NCBI GenBank assembly: GCA_042096155.1
Contig: JBELMC010000004.1
Span: 1 to 40,218, forward strand
Direction of reading: 5' to 3'
DNA: 40,218 bases
From: Dinoroseobacter sp042096155
GTDB taxonomy: Bacteria; Pseudomonadota; Alphaproteobacteria; Rhodobacterales; Rhodobacteraceae
Shown here: one piece after another, positions 32,992-40,218 of the stretch
How the letters are laid out: each line of letters starts with the position of its first letter
How positions within the stretch are numbered: the stretch's first letter is position 1
The notes under the pieces: generated by a model
Told to the model about the DNA's origin: nothing
The model's input: only the letters and a program-made list of their open reading frames with translations
The model's database searches: none
Program-made: the position numbers and the translations under genes

Positions 32992-34442
32992 GCTTCAATG
33001 TCCCGCCACCGGCGCCCATCCCGGTGCAACAGCATCAAGGCTTCTTCGGGACCCGAGCTATAGGGCTTATAAGGGATTGGACGGTCGCCACGGGCCTCCC
33101 AGCCTTGAACAATCGGATCGGTCCAACGCCAGGCTGCTTCGACCTCGTCGCCCCGCATAAACAAGGTCTGATTGCCGCGGATCACATCCATGATCAGGCG
33201 CTCATAGGCATCGGGCATGTCATCAACATCTGCGCCAAGGGCCTCGGCAAAGCTCATGTCCAAGGGCACCTCGATCAGGCGCATGCCGCCGGGGCCGGGC
33301 TCTTTGATGGTGACGCTGAGGGTCATGCCTTCGTTGGGTTGCAGACGGATCGTTAAAATATTGTGCTTCGAGCCTGCGTCTTTGCCGAAAATCGAATGGG
33401 GCGGTTCTTTGAACACAACCACGATTTCGGACATGCGTGCGCTCATCTTCTTGCCGGTGCGCAAATAAAACGGCGTGCCGTTCCAACGCCAGTTCGACAG
33501 GCCGATCTTGAGCGCAAGAAAGCTCTCTGTGCGGCTTGACGGGTCCCCCACTTCCTCTAGATACCCCGGCATTTCGCCATCGGCCTTATATTGCCCGCGC
33601 ACGATATCCTCAGCCGAGACGGGATCCAAAGCCCGAATAACCTTTAGTTTTTCGTCACGAACTGCATCGGGATCAAACTGGCTGGGCGGCTCCATGGCGA
33701 TCAGACACAACAGCTGCATCAGATGATTTTGCACCATGTCACGCATCGCACCAGATTTGTCATAATACCCGCCGCGCCCGCCAACGCCGACGGATTCGGC
33801 GACCGTGATCTGTATGTGATCGACATATTGCGCGTTCCAGAGCGGTTCAAACAACACATTTCCAAAGCGAACCGCCATCAGATTCTGGACCGTCTCTTTG
33901 CCCAGATAATGGTCAATGCGGTAAATCTGATCTTCTTGAAAAGCGCCCACCAGATCGGCATTCAGATCCCTGGCCGAGGACAGATCGCGGCCAAACGGTT
34001 TTTCGACCACAATCCGCGCATCAGAACCGGCCATTCCGTGTTTGTGCAACCGCTCTGCGATATCCCCAAACAGGCCCGGCCCGACCGAGAAATAATATGC
34101 TTGGACCACACTCTTTCGCATTCGATTTGCCAGATCATTCCAGCCGCCGGTGCCACGCGCATCGAGGGTCACATAAGAACACAGCTCGAGAAACTGCTTG
34201 ATTTTCTCTGGATCGCGCAGCTTGTCGGACACAAAACGATCAATGGCTTGGCCGACAAGCGTGCGGTATTGCGCGTCATCCAGATCCGCTCGAGCAGCGC
34301 CGATCACCTTGGCCGCGACTGGCATTTGCCCCGCCAAAAAGCGCCGATACAATCCGGGCAAGATCTTGCGTTGGGCAAGATCGCCGGTGCCGCCAAATAT
34401 GACCAGATCAAACGGGTCGACCGGAATAACACGAGCCACCAT
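32988..34442 (-). CDS. zwf: Glucose-6-phosphate 1-dehydrogenase
   Basis: Oxidises glucose-6-phosphate to 6-phosphogluconolactone with NAD(P). The 484-residue protein shows the N-terminal dinucleotide motif GGTGDLAQRKILPGLY and the active-site signature RIDHYLGKETVQN. First gene of the zwf-pgl-pgi operon. A palindromic LacI-type operator lies 19 bases before the start codon, which suggests repression when gluconeogenic substrates are used. Confidence 0.96.
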   Translation of the reverse strand: MVARVIPVDPFDLVIFGGTGDLAQRKILPGLYRRFLAGQMPVAAKVIGAARADLDDAQYRTLVGQAIDRFVSDKLRDPEKIKQFLELCSYVTLDARGTGGWNDLANRMRKSVVQAYYFSVGPGLFGDIAERLHKHGMAGSDARIVVEKPFGRDLSSARDLNADLVGAFQEDQIYRIDHYLGKETVQNLMAVRFGNVLFEPLWNAQYVDHIQITVAESVGVGGRGGYYDKSGAMRDMVQNHLMQLLCLIAMEPPSQFDPDAVRDEKLKVIRALDPVSAEDIVRGQYKADGEMPGYLEEVGDPSSRTESFLALKIGLSNWRWNGTPFYLRTGKKMSARMSEIVVVFKEPPHSIFGKDAGSKHNILTIRLQPNEGMTLSVTIKEPGPGGMRLIEVPLDMSFAEALGADVDDMPDAYERLIMDVIRGNQTLFMRGDEVEAAWRWTDPIVQGWEARGDRPIPYKPYSSGPEEALMLLHRDGRRWRDIEA

Positions 34443-34460
34443 ATGCGGTCCTCAACTGTT

Positions 34461-34474
34461 TGTTAGCGCTAACG
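34461..34474. promoter_or_regulatory. LacI-family operator upstream of zwf
   Basis: TGTTAGCGCTAACG contains the perfect 12-base palindrome GTTAGCGCTAAC, the usual form of a LacI-family site. It lies 19 bases before the zwf start. In Rhodobacter sphaeroides the LacI-type regulator CceR controls the Entner-Doudoroff genes, so CceR is a likely binder; this is inference from the motif and target. Confidence 0.7.
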
Positions 34475-34511
34475 ACCGCTCATTAGACCGTCCAAATCGA
34501 AGAGTCCAGAT

Positions 34512-35096
34512 CTAGGCGTCCAGCTCTGCATCCCAATATAAGAAATCAAGCCAGCTTTCATGCAGGTGATTTGGTGGAAACTTACGGCCGATGTTGCGCA
34601 GCGCTTCCGCGTTCGGCTGACAGGGTGGCTTGCGAAGCGAAAAGCCCACCGCGCGCATGGGCTTTGCGCCTTTGCGCAGATTGCAAGACGCGCATGCCGC
34701 GACAACATTGTCCCAAGATGTCACCCCCCCCGCCGCGCGCGGGATCACATGATCGAATGTCAGATCATCCCTTGCACCGCAATATTGGCATGTGAACTCG
34801 TCGCGCAAAAACAGATTGAACCGGGTGAAGGCCACCCGCTTGACGGGTTTCACATAATCCTTGAGCACCACGACCGATGGAATCGGAACGTTTAGGGTTT
34901 GACTGCGCGCCACCACGTCGTATTCGGCCAGAATTGTCACCCGCTCCAGCACCGCCGCTTTGACCGCTTCCTGCCAGGGCCATAACGACAACGGGTAATA
35001 CGAGAGGGGTCGATAATCCGCGTTCAGAACCAACGCAGGGTGCTGCTTGAGACCCACCGGATCGCGTACAAACTCAGTTCGAAAATTGCCGTCCAT
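34512..35096 (-). CDS. HNH endonuclease
   Basis: A 194-residue protein with a C-terminal HNH nuclease domain: zinc-type cysteines in CQYCG (103, 106) and CASC (135, 138) and the catalytic DHVIPRAAGG (His116) with NVV. The N-terminal part starts PALVLNADYRPLSYYPLSLWPW, a segment shared by a widespread group of stand-alone bacterial HNH proteins. No phage, restriction or toxin gene lies nearby, so it is probably a chromosomal housekeeping member of unknown role. Confidence 0.9.
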   Translation of the reverse strand: MDGNFRTEFVRDPVGLKQHPALVLNADYRPLSYYPLSLWPWQEAVKAAVLERVTILAEYDVVARSQTLNVPIPSVVVLKDYVKPVKRVAFTRFNLFLRDEFTCQYCGARDDLTFDHVIPRAAGGVTSWDNVVAACASCNLRKGAKPMRAVGFSLRKPPCQPNAEALRNIGRKFPPNHLHESWLDFLYWDAELDA

Positions 35097-35196
35097 GTCT
35101 TACATCGTCCTCACCTTGGGCGCGACGCGGCTGCCATCGTTGTTGCGCATCCCGCTGGGTTGATCTGGACTATATATTGGGACTGTATTGTGACAA

Positions 35197-35214
35197 GCCC
35201 CTATTGAGAGGGGC
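35197..35214. terminator. Weak hairpin, possible terminator after the carboxylesterase
   Basis: GCCCCT and AGGGGC form a 6-bp stem with a 6-base loop in the 163-base gap between the carboxylesterase stop and the HNH start. The T-run (TTTTTT) lies only on the plus-strand side, where no gene reads in, so the role is uncertain. Confidence 0.35.
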
Positions 35215-35259
35215 ATGAGCTCTTTTTTCCGCCGAAATTCCCTCGACAATCTTTTCGCC

Positions 35260-35937
35260 TTATGCGGGTGTTGAATCCAAACCAAAGCGCTCGCGCATGA
35301 AGGCCAAGGCCACGCCAAGCCCGTCATTGGCAATGCCATGTGCCGTCCCTTTGGAGACATGCGCGTAAACCGTCAACCCCGCCTCGGACAGCGCGTTGGC
35401 CGCTTCCGGCAAAGAGGCAACCGGCACCACATCATCGGCATCGCCGTGGATCAACATCACCTCGGGCCGAACGGTCAGCTCGTCGGCGACCAGTTCCGGA
35501 CGCAGCAAACGGCCCGAGAAACCCACCACACCGGCCACCGCGACATCGCGTCTGGGGGCAATCTGCAGGCTGATCATCGTGCCTTGGGAAAATCCAAAAA
35601 GAATTGTGTCCGAGGGAGCGACGCGCTCTTCTTGCATAACCGCATCGAGATACGCGTTCAGATCGTCCGCCGCGCGCAACAGACCGGATTCAGCTTCTTC
35701 TTCGGTCGAGCCGTCGATCCATGGAATCGGGAACCATTGAAAGCCCATCGGATTTCCGATGCAATGCTCTGGCGCGTTTGGCGCCACAAACGCCGTATCC
35801 GGCAGATGCGGGCCCAGCGGTTCTGCCAGCCCCAAAAGGTCGCGCCCATCTGCGCCGTAGCCATGCAAAAAAACCACCAAACGCTTGGCGGTCCCCAAAG
35901 GCGGGCCGCGCCGGTCGCTGTCCAAAATCCGTGTCAT
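35260..35937 (-). CDS. Phospholipase/carboxylesterase-family hydrolase
   Basis: A 225-residue alpha/beta hydrolase of the carboxylesterase (YpfH/Abhydrolase_2) family. It has the oxyanion segment FLHGYGADGRDL, the nucleophile elbow GFSQGTM, an acid in HGDADDVVP and the histidine in KGTAHGIA. Substrate is probably a small ester. The ATG at 35937 overlaps the stop of the DNA-glycosylase gene by four bases; the longer frame upstream is inside that gene. Confidence 0.88.
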   Translation of the reverse strand: MTRILDSDRRGPPLGTAKRLVVFLHGYGADGRDLLGLAEPLGPHLPDTAFVAPNAPEHCIGNPMGFQWFPIPWIDGSTEEEAESGLLRAADDLNAYLDAVMQEERVAPSDTILFGFSQGTMISLQIAPRRDVAVAGVVGFSGRLLRPELVADELTVRPEVMLIHGDADDVVPVASLPEAANALSEAGLTVYAHVSKGTAHGIANDGLGVALAFMRERFGLDSTPA

Positions 35938-36563
35938 CTGATGCCTTCTCGTGTGTTTACGACATGGTAGTACGAGAACAACAGCCGCGCTGCAACGGCT
36001 CGCCAGGGCGCCCAAGCTGCAGACATGCCTCGAAGCTGGCTTTCGCTGGGCCGCGCGGGCAAATCAAACAAAATTCGCGCGGCTTCTTGCAGGGCCAAAT
36101 CATTGGCCGCAAAGACATCCGCACGCCCAAGGCTGAACATGGCATAGATCTCAGCGGTCCACCGACCAATGCCCGGCACTTCGGTCAAGATGTCAATAAT
36201 TTGCGCGGAGGGCAAATCGCGCAGAGCGTCATAATTGATAGGTGCGGCTGCGAGCGCGCGGACATATCGCATCTTGGGGCGCGACAGCCCGCACGCGCGC
36301 AAGGCATCATCGGGCGCGCCGGTCACCCGATCCGGGGCATCATAGCCCGCCGCGACCAACCTGCCCCAAATCGCATTGGCCGAGGCGACACTGACTTGTT
36401 GACTGACAATTGCCGAAAACAAAGCGGTGAAGCCGTCCGGCTTCAGCCGCAATGGCAAGGGTCCGGTTTGCGCCAAGGCAGCCTTGAACCTTGGCTCGCG
36501 TTCGGCCAAAAAGGCGGCCCCCTGCGCCACGCAAGCGTCTGATATGATGATCCGCTCGGACAT
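35934..36563 (-). CDS. AlkA-like DNA-3-methyladenine glycosylase
   Basis: A 209-residue HhH-GPD-family DNA glycosylase that removes alkylated bases. The helix-hairpin-helix LTEVPGIGRWTAEIYAMF and the catalytic aspartate in ADVFAANDLALQ are visible, and SAIVSQQVS is a typical earlier motif. It lacks the N-terminal domain of E. coli AlkA and resembles the short bacterial form. It is co-transcribed with the carboxylesterase gene. Confidence 0.9.
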   Translation of the reverse strand: MSERIIISDACVAQGAAFLAEREPRFKAALAQTGPLPLRLKPDGFTALFSAIVSQQVSVASANAIWGRLVAAGYDAPDRVTGAPDDALRACGLSRPKMRYVRALAAAPINYDALRDLPSAQIIDILTEVPGIGRWTAEIYAMFSLGRADVFAANDLALQEAARILFDLPARPSESQLRGMSAAWAPWRAVAARLLFSYYHVVNTREGIR

Positions 36564-36641
36564 GGCGGCAGGCTAGACTGTGTCGCCGGGTTCGAAAAGA
36601 GCGCTTTCCCTTTGGGCGGTCTTAAGCGTAGAGACAGTCGC

Positions 36642-37874
36642 ATGAACACCACCCCATCTTCCTCCCGTTATGTGGATCCAGACAGACAAGCGCGGCGTAA
36701 TGTCTGGGTCCTGGTTGCCGCGCAAGCCTTTTTGGGCGCGCAAATGCCGATGCTCTTCACAATCGGTGGCTTGGCCGGACAGACATTGGCCTCAAATTTA
36801 TGTTTTGCGACCGTGCCAATTTCAATGGTTGTTCTAGGGTCCATGTTGACCGCAACGCCGTTGTCGCTGTTTATGCAAAAATACGGCCGCAAAGCAGGCT
36901 TTGCGCTGGGGGCGATGGGCGGGGCCAGCGGCGCGGCGATCGGCGCCTATGCGCTGCTGATCAGCTCGTTCCCGCTGTTCTTGCTTGGCTCTGTATTGAC
37001 CGGTATCTACATGAGCGCACAAGGATTTTATCGTTTTGCCGCCGCTGATACCGCCTCGCCGGAATTTCGGCCCAAGGCGATCTCTTACGTCATGGCCGGG
37101 GGGCTCGTGGCCGCGGTGATCGGTCCTCAATTGGTGAAAGTCACCTCAGAGATGATGGTTGTGCCGTTCCTGGGAACCTATCTGACTGTGATCTTGATCA
37201 ACCTTCTGGGGGCGCTGCTGTTTTTGTTCGTGGATATCCCAAAGCCGAAATCGGCCCCGGCGGGCACATCTGCGGGCCGGTCACGCCTGGAGCTGCTGCA
37301 AGACCCGCGTATCGCCGTCGCAATCATTTGTGCCATGGTGTCTTACGCCTTGATGAACCTGGTGATGACCTCGACCCCCTTGGCAATTGTTGGCTGTGGG
37401 TTTGGCGCAGGCAAAGCCGCAGATGTGGTGACCGGACACGTCTTGGCCATGTTCGCGCCGTCGTTCATCACCGGGCATGTGATCGCCAAGATTGGGGTCG
37501 AAAAAGTTGTGGCGATTGGTCTTGCATTGTTGGCAGCGGCCGGGACCGTTGCATTGCAAGGCGTTGAATTAAAAAACTTCTTTGTCGCGCTGATCTTGTT
37601 GGGCATTGGCTGGAACTTTGGGTTTATCGGCGCAACTGCGATGCTGGCGGGCGCCCATAGCCCGGACGAGGCAGGGCGTGTGCAGGGCATGAATGACGTG
37701 ATCGTGTTTGGCTGCGTCACCATGGCGTCGCTGGCCTCTGGCGGCTTGATGAATTGCACAGGGGGCGATCCGGTTCAGGGCTGGTCGGCTGTGAACCTGG
37801 CGATGGTTCCGTTCTTGACCCTGGCGGGCGGCGCGCTGATGTGGTTGGCGATGCGCCCGCGCGCCGAGGCCTAA
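36642..37874 (+). CDS. MFS transporter
   Basis: A 410-residue transporter with about twelve hydrophobic segments and the MFS loop motif KYGRKAGFALG between helices 2 and 3. Substrate not evident. The ATG at 36642 is preferred over a TTG at 36612. It is monocistronic, divergent from the DNA-glycosylase gene, and its stop overlaps the convergent squalene/phytoene-synthase-like gene by four bases. Confidence 0.86.
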   Translation: MNTTPSSSRYVDPDRQARRNVWVLVAAQAFLGAQMPMLFTIGGLAGQTLASNLCFATVPISMVVLGSMLTATPLSLFMQKYGRKAGFALGAMGGASGAAIGAYALLISSFPLFLLGSVLTGIYMSAQGFYRFAAADTASPEFRPKAISYVMAGGLVAAVIGPQLVKVTSEMMVVPFLGTYLTVILINLLGALLFLFVDIPKPKSAPAGTSAGRSRLELLQDPRIAVAIICAMVSYALMNLVMTSTPLAIVGCGFGAGKAADVVTGHVLAMFAPSFITGHVIAKIGVEKVVAIGLALLAAAGTVALQGVELKNFFVALILLGIGWNFGFIGATAMLAGAHSPDEAGRVQGMNDVIVFGCVTMASLASGGLMNCTGGDPVQGWSAVNLAMVPFLTLAGGALMWLAMRPRAEA

Positions 37875-38653
37875 ACCCGGTTCAGCCAAATGCGTTTGAG
37901 CAACGCTGCGTCTTGTGCAAAACCACTTTCGGTCAATGTGCCTTGCGCGACATGATCGGGGTTGCGACTGGCGCGGCGCAGCAGCGCTTCGGCCCGCCAG
38001 CCGGCCCAGAGCGCAGGTTTGATCGATTTGGGCAAACGCGCGGTTTGCGCGGCTCTTACGCCCGCCAGACCTGACACGGCCAGGTCGCGTATCGCACCCG
38101 GTCGGTCATCGAGCAAGGGTCTGCGCCGGCGCCTTGTCAGCTCTGGCACAGCCAGGAACAGCCGCGCGATCGCAGCTGCGCGGCCAAAGCCGCGGATCAC
38201 GATTTGAAAAGCCTCAGGGGCGCCAAGCAATTGGGCGGCCAGCCACATCAGCCCGCCACCGGTCGCGTCCAAATAGCGCTCGAACGCGTCGCTATCATCA
38301 AACGGATCGCAATAGATATCCCAGCGTCGCGCCTCGACCAAGGCAAAGAGCGGATCGGTTTTCAGGTTTTTGTGACGTATCAAATCGGAAAACGGGCCCG
38401 CGACCTCATGCGCTTTGGCGCAGCCGCCCGCCGCAGCCTCTGCGATCACGTCGTGCCAGAACTGAAGCCGCATTTCGGCGATCATGGGCTCTGACGTGAC
38501 CCAAGGGGCGCGGGCCACTTCAAGGTTGAAGGCGTATAACGGCAGCAAGGATGCGCGGGCCGGAACCGCAGCAGCAAGGGTCGCGCGATACCGATCAGGA
38601 TCGCCGCGTGCCACCAGATCGGCGCAGGCTTGGATCGCGGGATCCGTCCTCAT
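37871..38653 (-). CDS. Squalene/phytoene-synthase-family protein
   Basis: A 260-residue protein with the all-helical fold pattern of the squalene/phytoene synthase family. The two Asp-rich motifs of true synthases (DXXXD) are degraded: one finds EMRLQFWHDVI and FDDSDAFERYLDATGG. This resembles the NDUFAF6-like group, whose role lies in respiratory complex assembly rather than isoprenoid synthesis. It lies just after cimA. The start is uncertain: TTG at 38671 or ATG at 38653. Confidence 0.75.
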   Translation of the reverse strand: MRTDPAIQACADLVARGDPDRYRATLAAAVPARASLLPLYAFNLEVARAPWVTSEPMIAEMRLQFWHDVIAEAAAGGCAKAHEVAGPFSDLIRHKNLKTDPLFALVEARRWDIYCDPFDDSDAFERYLDATGGGLMWLAAQLLGAPEAFQIVIRGFGRAAAIARLFLAVPELTRRRRRPLLDDRPGAIRDLAVSGLAGVRAAQTARLPKSIKPALWAGWRAEALLRRASRNPDHVAQGTLTESGFAQDAALLKRIWLNRV

Positions 38654-38676
38654 CGGTTTTGGGCGCAGCAATACAT

Positions 38677-40218
38677 CTACGGGGTCGGCGCCTTGTCACG
38701 GATCAGCTTCCAGCGGATCGCATCGGCCAGCGCATCGAAGCTGGCATCGACAATATTGGCGCTGACGCCGACCGTGGACCAGCGGCGACCTTGGGCATCC
38801 GCACTATCGATCAGCACGCGGGTCACGGCCTCGGTGCCGCCATCGGTGATCCGAACTTTGAAATCGACCAATTTCATATCGGCCAGATAACCGGTATAGG
38901 GGCCCAAATCCTTGGCCAGCGCTTTGGCCAGCGCATTGACCGGACCACGATCCCCCCCGGTGTCATCCAGACTTTCGCTGACCGATAGAATTTTGTTTGG
39001 ACCAATTTTGACGACAACCACGGCCTCTGAAAGCGATATCATTTGGTTGTATTTATTTTTGCGCCGCTCCACAGTGACACGATACCGTTTGACCTCAAAA
39101 AAATCTGGCATCAGGCCAAGCGCTTTGCGCGCGATCAACTCAAAGCTGGCCTGAGCGCTGTCAAAGGCATAGCCTTGATCTTCGCGTTGCTTGATTTCAT
39201 CAAGCAATGGCCCAAGGCGTGAATCGCCTTTTTCAACCGGCAACCCTGCCTCCATCAACCGCTTGCGCAGATTGGACTGCCCCGCCTGATTGGACATCGG
39301 GATGATGCGCGTGTTCCCAACTTGGGCCGGATCGATATGCTCGTAAGTGCTGGGGTCTTTCAGAATTGCACTGGCATGCAGCCCGGCCTTGTGGGCAAAT
39401 GCACTGGCCCCGACATAAGGCGCCGTTTTTTGCGGAACCCGGTTGAGGATATCATCAAGCGCCAGGGAGGCCTGGGTGAGGCCGGTCAAGTTTTCTTGCA
39501 AAACACCAATGTGAAAACCGCTGGCATAGGGTTCTTTCAACAGCAAAGTCGGGATCAATGTGGTCAGATTCGCATTGCCACACCGCTCGCCCAGACCGTT
39601 CAACGTCCCTTGTATCTGCCGCGCGCCCGCATCGATCGCAGCCAGTGTGCCAGCGACGGCATTGCCCGTGTCATCATGGGTGTGGATCCCAAGCCGATCG
39701 CCCGGAATGCCAGCGTCAATGACCTGAGACGTGATGCGACCCATTTCGGAAGGAAGTGTCCCGCCATTGGTGTCACACAGCACAATCCAACGCGCCCCGG
39801 CGCAAAGGGCCGCCTGCAAACACGCCAACGCGTAATCAGGATCGGATTTGTAGCCATCAAAGAAATGTTCCGCGTCGAATATCGCTTCGCGCGAATTTTG
39901 GACAAGGTGTTGGATGGATTTTTCGATATTTTCGATATTTTCCGAATTTGTAATGCCAAGTGCCGTTTCCACATGAAAGTCATGGGTCTTGCCGACCAGA
40001 CAAACCGCCGGCGTGTTGGCGTTCAGGACGGCGGCCAACACATCGTCATTCTGGGCGCTCATCCCGACCCGCTTGGTCATCCCAAAGGCGGCGAAGGTGG
40101 CACGGCGCACGGCGGGCTTGCTGTCAAAAAAGTCACTGTCGGTGGGGTTCGCCCCGGGCCAGCCGCCCTCGATATAGTCGAGCCCCATTTGATCGAGAAG
40201 CTGCGCAATCCGATGCTT
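38677..40218 (-). CDS. cimA: (R)-Citramalate synthase (5' end beyond the window)
   Basis: Condenses pyruvate and acetyl-CoA to citramalate, the entry to threonine-independent isoleucine synthesis. The HMGL-like catalytic barrel shows YIEGGWPGANPTD, LCDTNGGTLP and the metal motif HTHDDTGNAVA; the C-terminal part is the LeuA-type regulatory domain. The frame is open to the window edge at 40218 (KHRIAQLLDQ before the first in-window Met), so about 25-30 N-terminal residues are missing. CimA differs from 2-isopropylmalate synthase by its YIEGGWPGANPTD start. Confidence 0.93.
   Translation of the reverse strand, partial: KHRIAQLLDQMGLDYIEGGWPGANPTDSDFFDSKPAVRRATFAAFGMTKRVGMSAQNDDVLAAVLNANTPAVCLVGKTHDFHVETALGITNSENIENIEKSIQHLVQNSREAIFDAEHFFDGYKSDPDYALACLQAALCAGARWIVLCDTNGGTLPSEMGRITSQVIDAGIPGDRLGIHTHDDTGNAVAGTLAAIDAGARQIQGTLNGLGERCGNANLTTLIPTLLLKEPYASGFHIGVLQENLTGLTQASLALDDILNRVPQKTAPYVGASAFAHKAGLHASAILKDPSTYEHIDPAQVGNTRIIPMSNQAGQSNLRKRLMEAGLPVEKGDSRLGPLLDEIKQREDQGYAFDSAQASFELIARKALGLMPDFFEVKRYRVTVERRKNKYNQMISLSEAVVVVKIGPNKILSVSESLDDTGGDRGPVNALAKALAKDLGPYTGYLADMKLVDFKVRITDGGTEAVTRVLIDSADAQGRRWSTVGVSANIVDASFDALADAIRWKLIRDKAPTP

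Noticed and set aside
37871..38653. Carotenoid phytoene synthase (crtB)
   Set aside because: The Asp-rich substrate motifs are degraded and no other crt genes are near; the NDUFAF6-like group fits better.

Overview
The window looks like a chromosomal segment of a marine alphaproteobacterium, most likely Rhodobacteraceae (Roseobacter group). The inference rests on several features: an iscR-iscS-sufBCD-sufS operon headed by an IscR with a single cysteine, Irr-type (ICE) operators, a zwf-pgl-pgi Entner-Doudoroff operon behind a LacI-type palindrome, and two tRNA genes with alphaproteobacterial sequence. No integrase, transposase, plasmid or phage gene was recognised.

Layout. 1-1.0 kb: a small membrane protein, tRNA-Arg(CCG) and a broken tRNA-like relic. 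1.0-8.6 kb (minus strand): the iron-sulfur assembly operon iscR, IscS-type desulfurase, sufB, sufC, sufD, two Yip1-like membrane proteins, sufS. 8.8-9.6 kb: a hydrolase and a small conserved protein. 10-17.8 kb: an iron island with a secreted di-haem DUF1111 protein, Dps, a DUF1289 protein, an imelysin, HemP (57 codons), an unnamed 50-codon partner, and the permease and periplasmic binding protein of an Fe(III) ABC importer. Two sites match the Irr operator (upstream of iscR and of dps). A second shared motif lies upstream of the importer genes and the hemP pair, so much of 1-18 kb may answer to iron.

18.4-29.7 kb is the accessory part. Eight minus-strand genes, mostly overlapping or nearly so, face a divergent GntR regulator. 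They encode a TIM-barrel/HPPD-type dioxygenase fusion, a citryl-CoA-lyase-like protein, two Gfo/Idh/MocA oxidoreductases, an unrecognised possibly cupin-like protein, a xylose-isomerase-like TIM barrel, an acylating-type aldehyde dehydrogenase and a ThDP-dependent enzyme. The set suggests oxidation of a polyol, sugar acid or cyclitol, C-C cleavage to an aldehyde, conversion to an acyl-CoA, and a citryl-CoA-like cleavage. I cannot match it to a named pathway. The fusion protein resembles 3-dehydroshikimate dehydratase QuiC, but its dehydratase domain has lost most metal and active-site residues while the dioxygenase triad is intact. This cluster is the best candidate for an undescribed system. 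By eye it is also richer in G+C than the suf region (not computed).

30.1-40.2 kb is housekeeping: tRNA-Gly(CCC), a thioesterase, pgi-pgl-zwf, an HNH endonuclease, a carboxylesterase with an AlkA-like DNA glycosylase, an MFS transporter, a squalene/phytoene-synthase-like protein, and citramalate synthase cut by the window edge.
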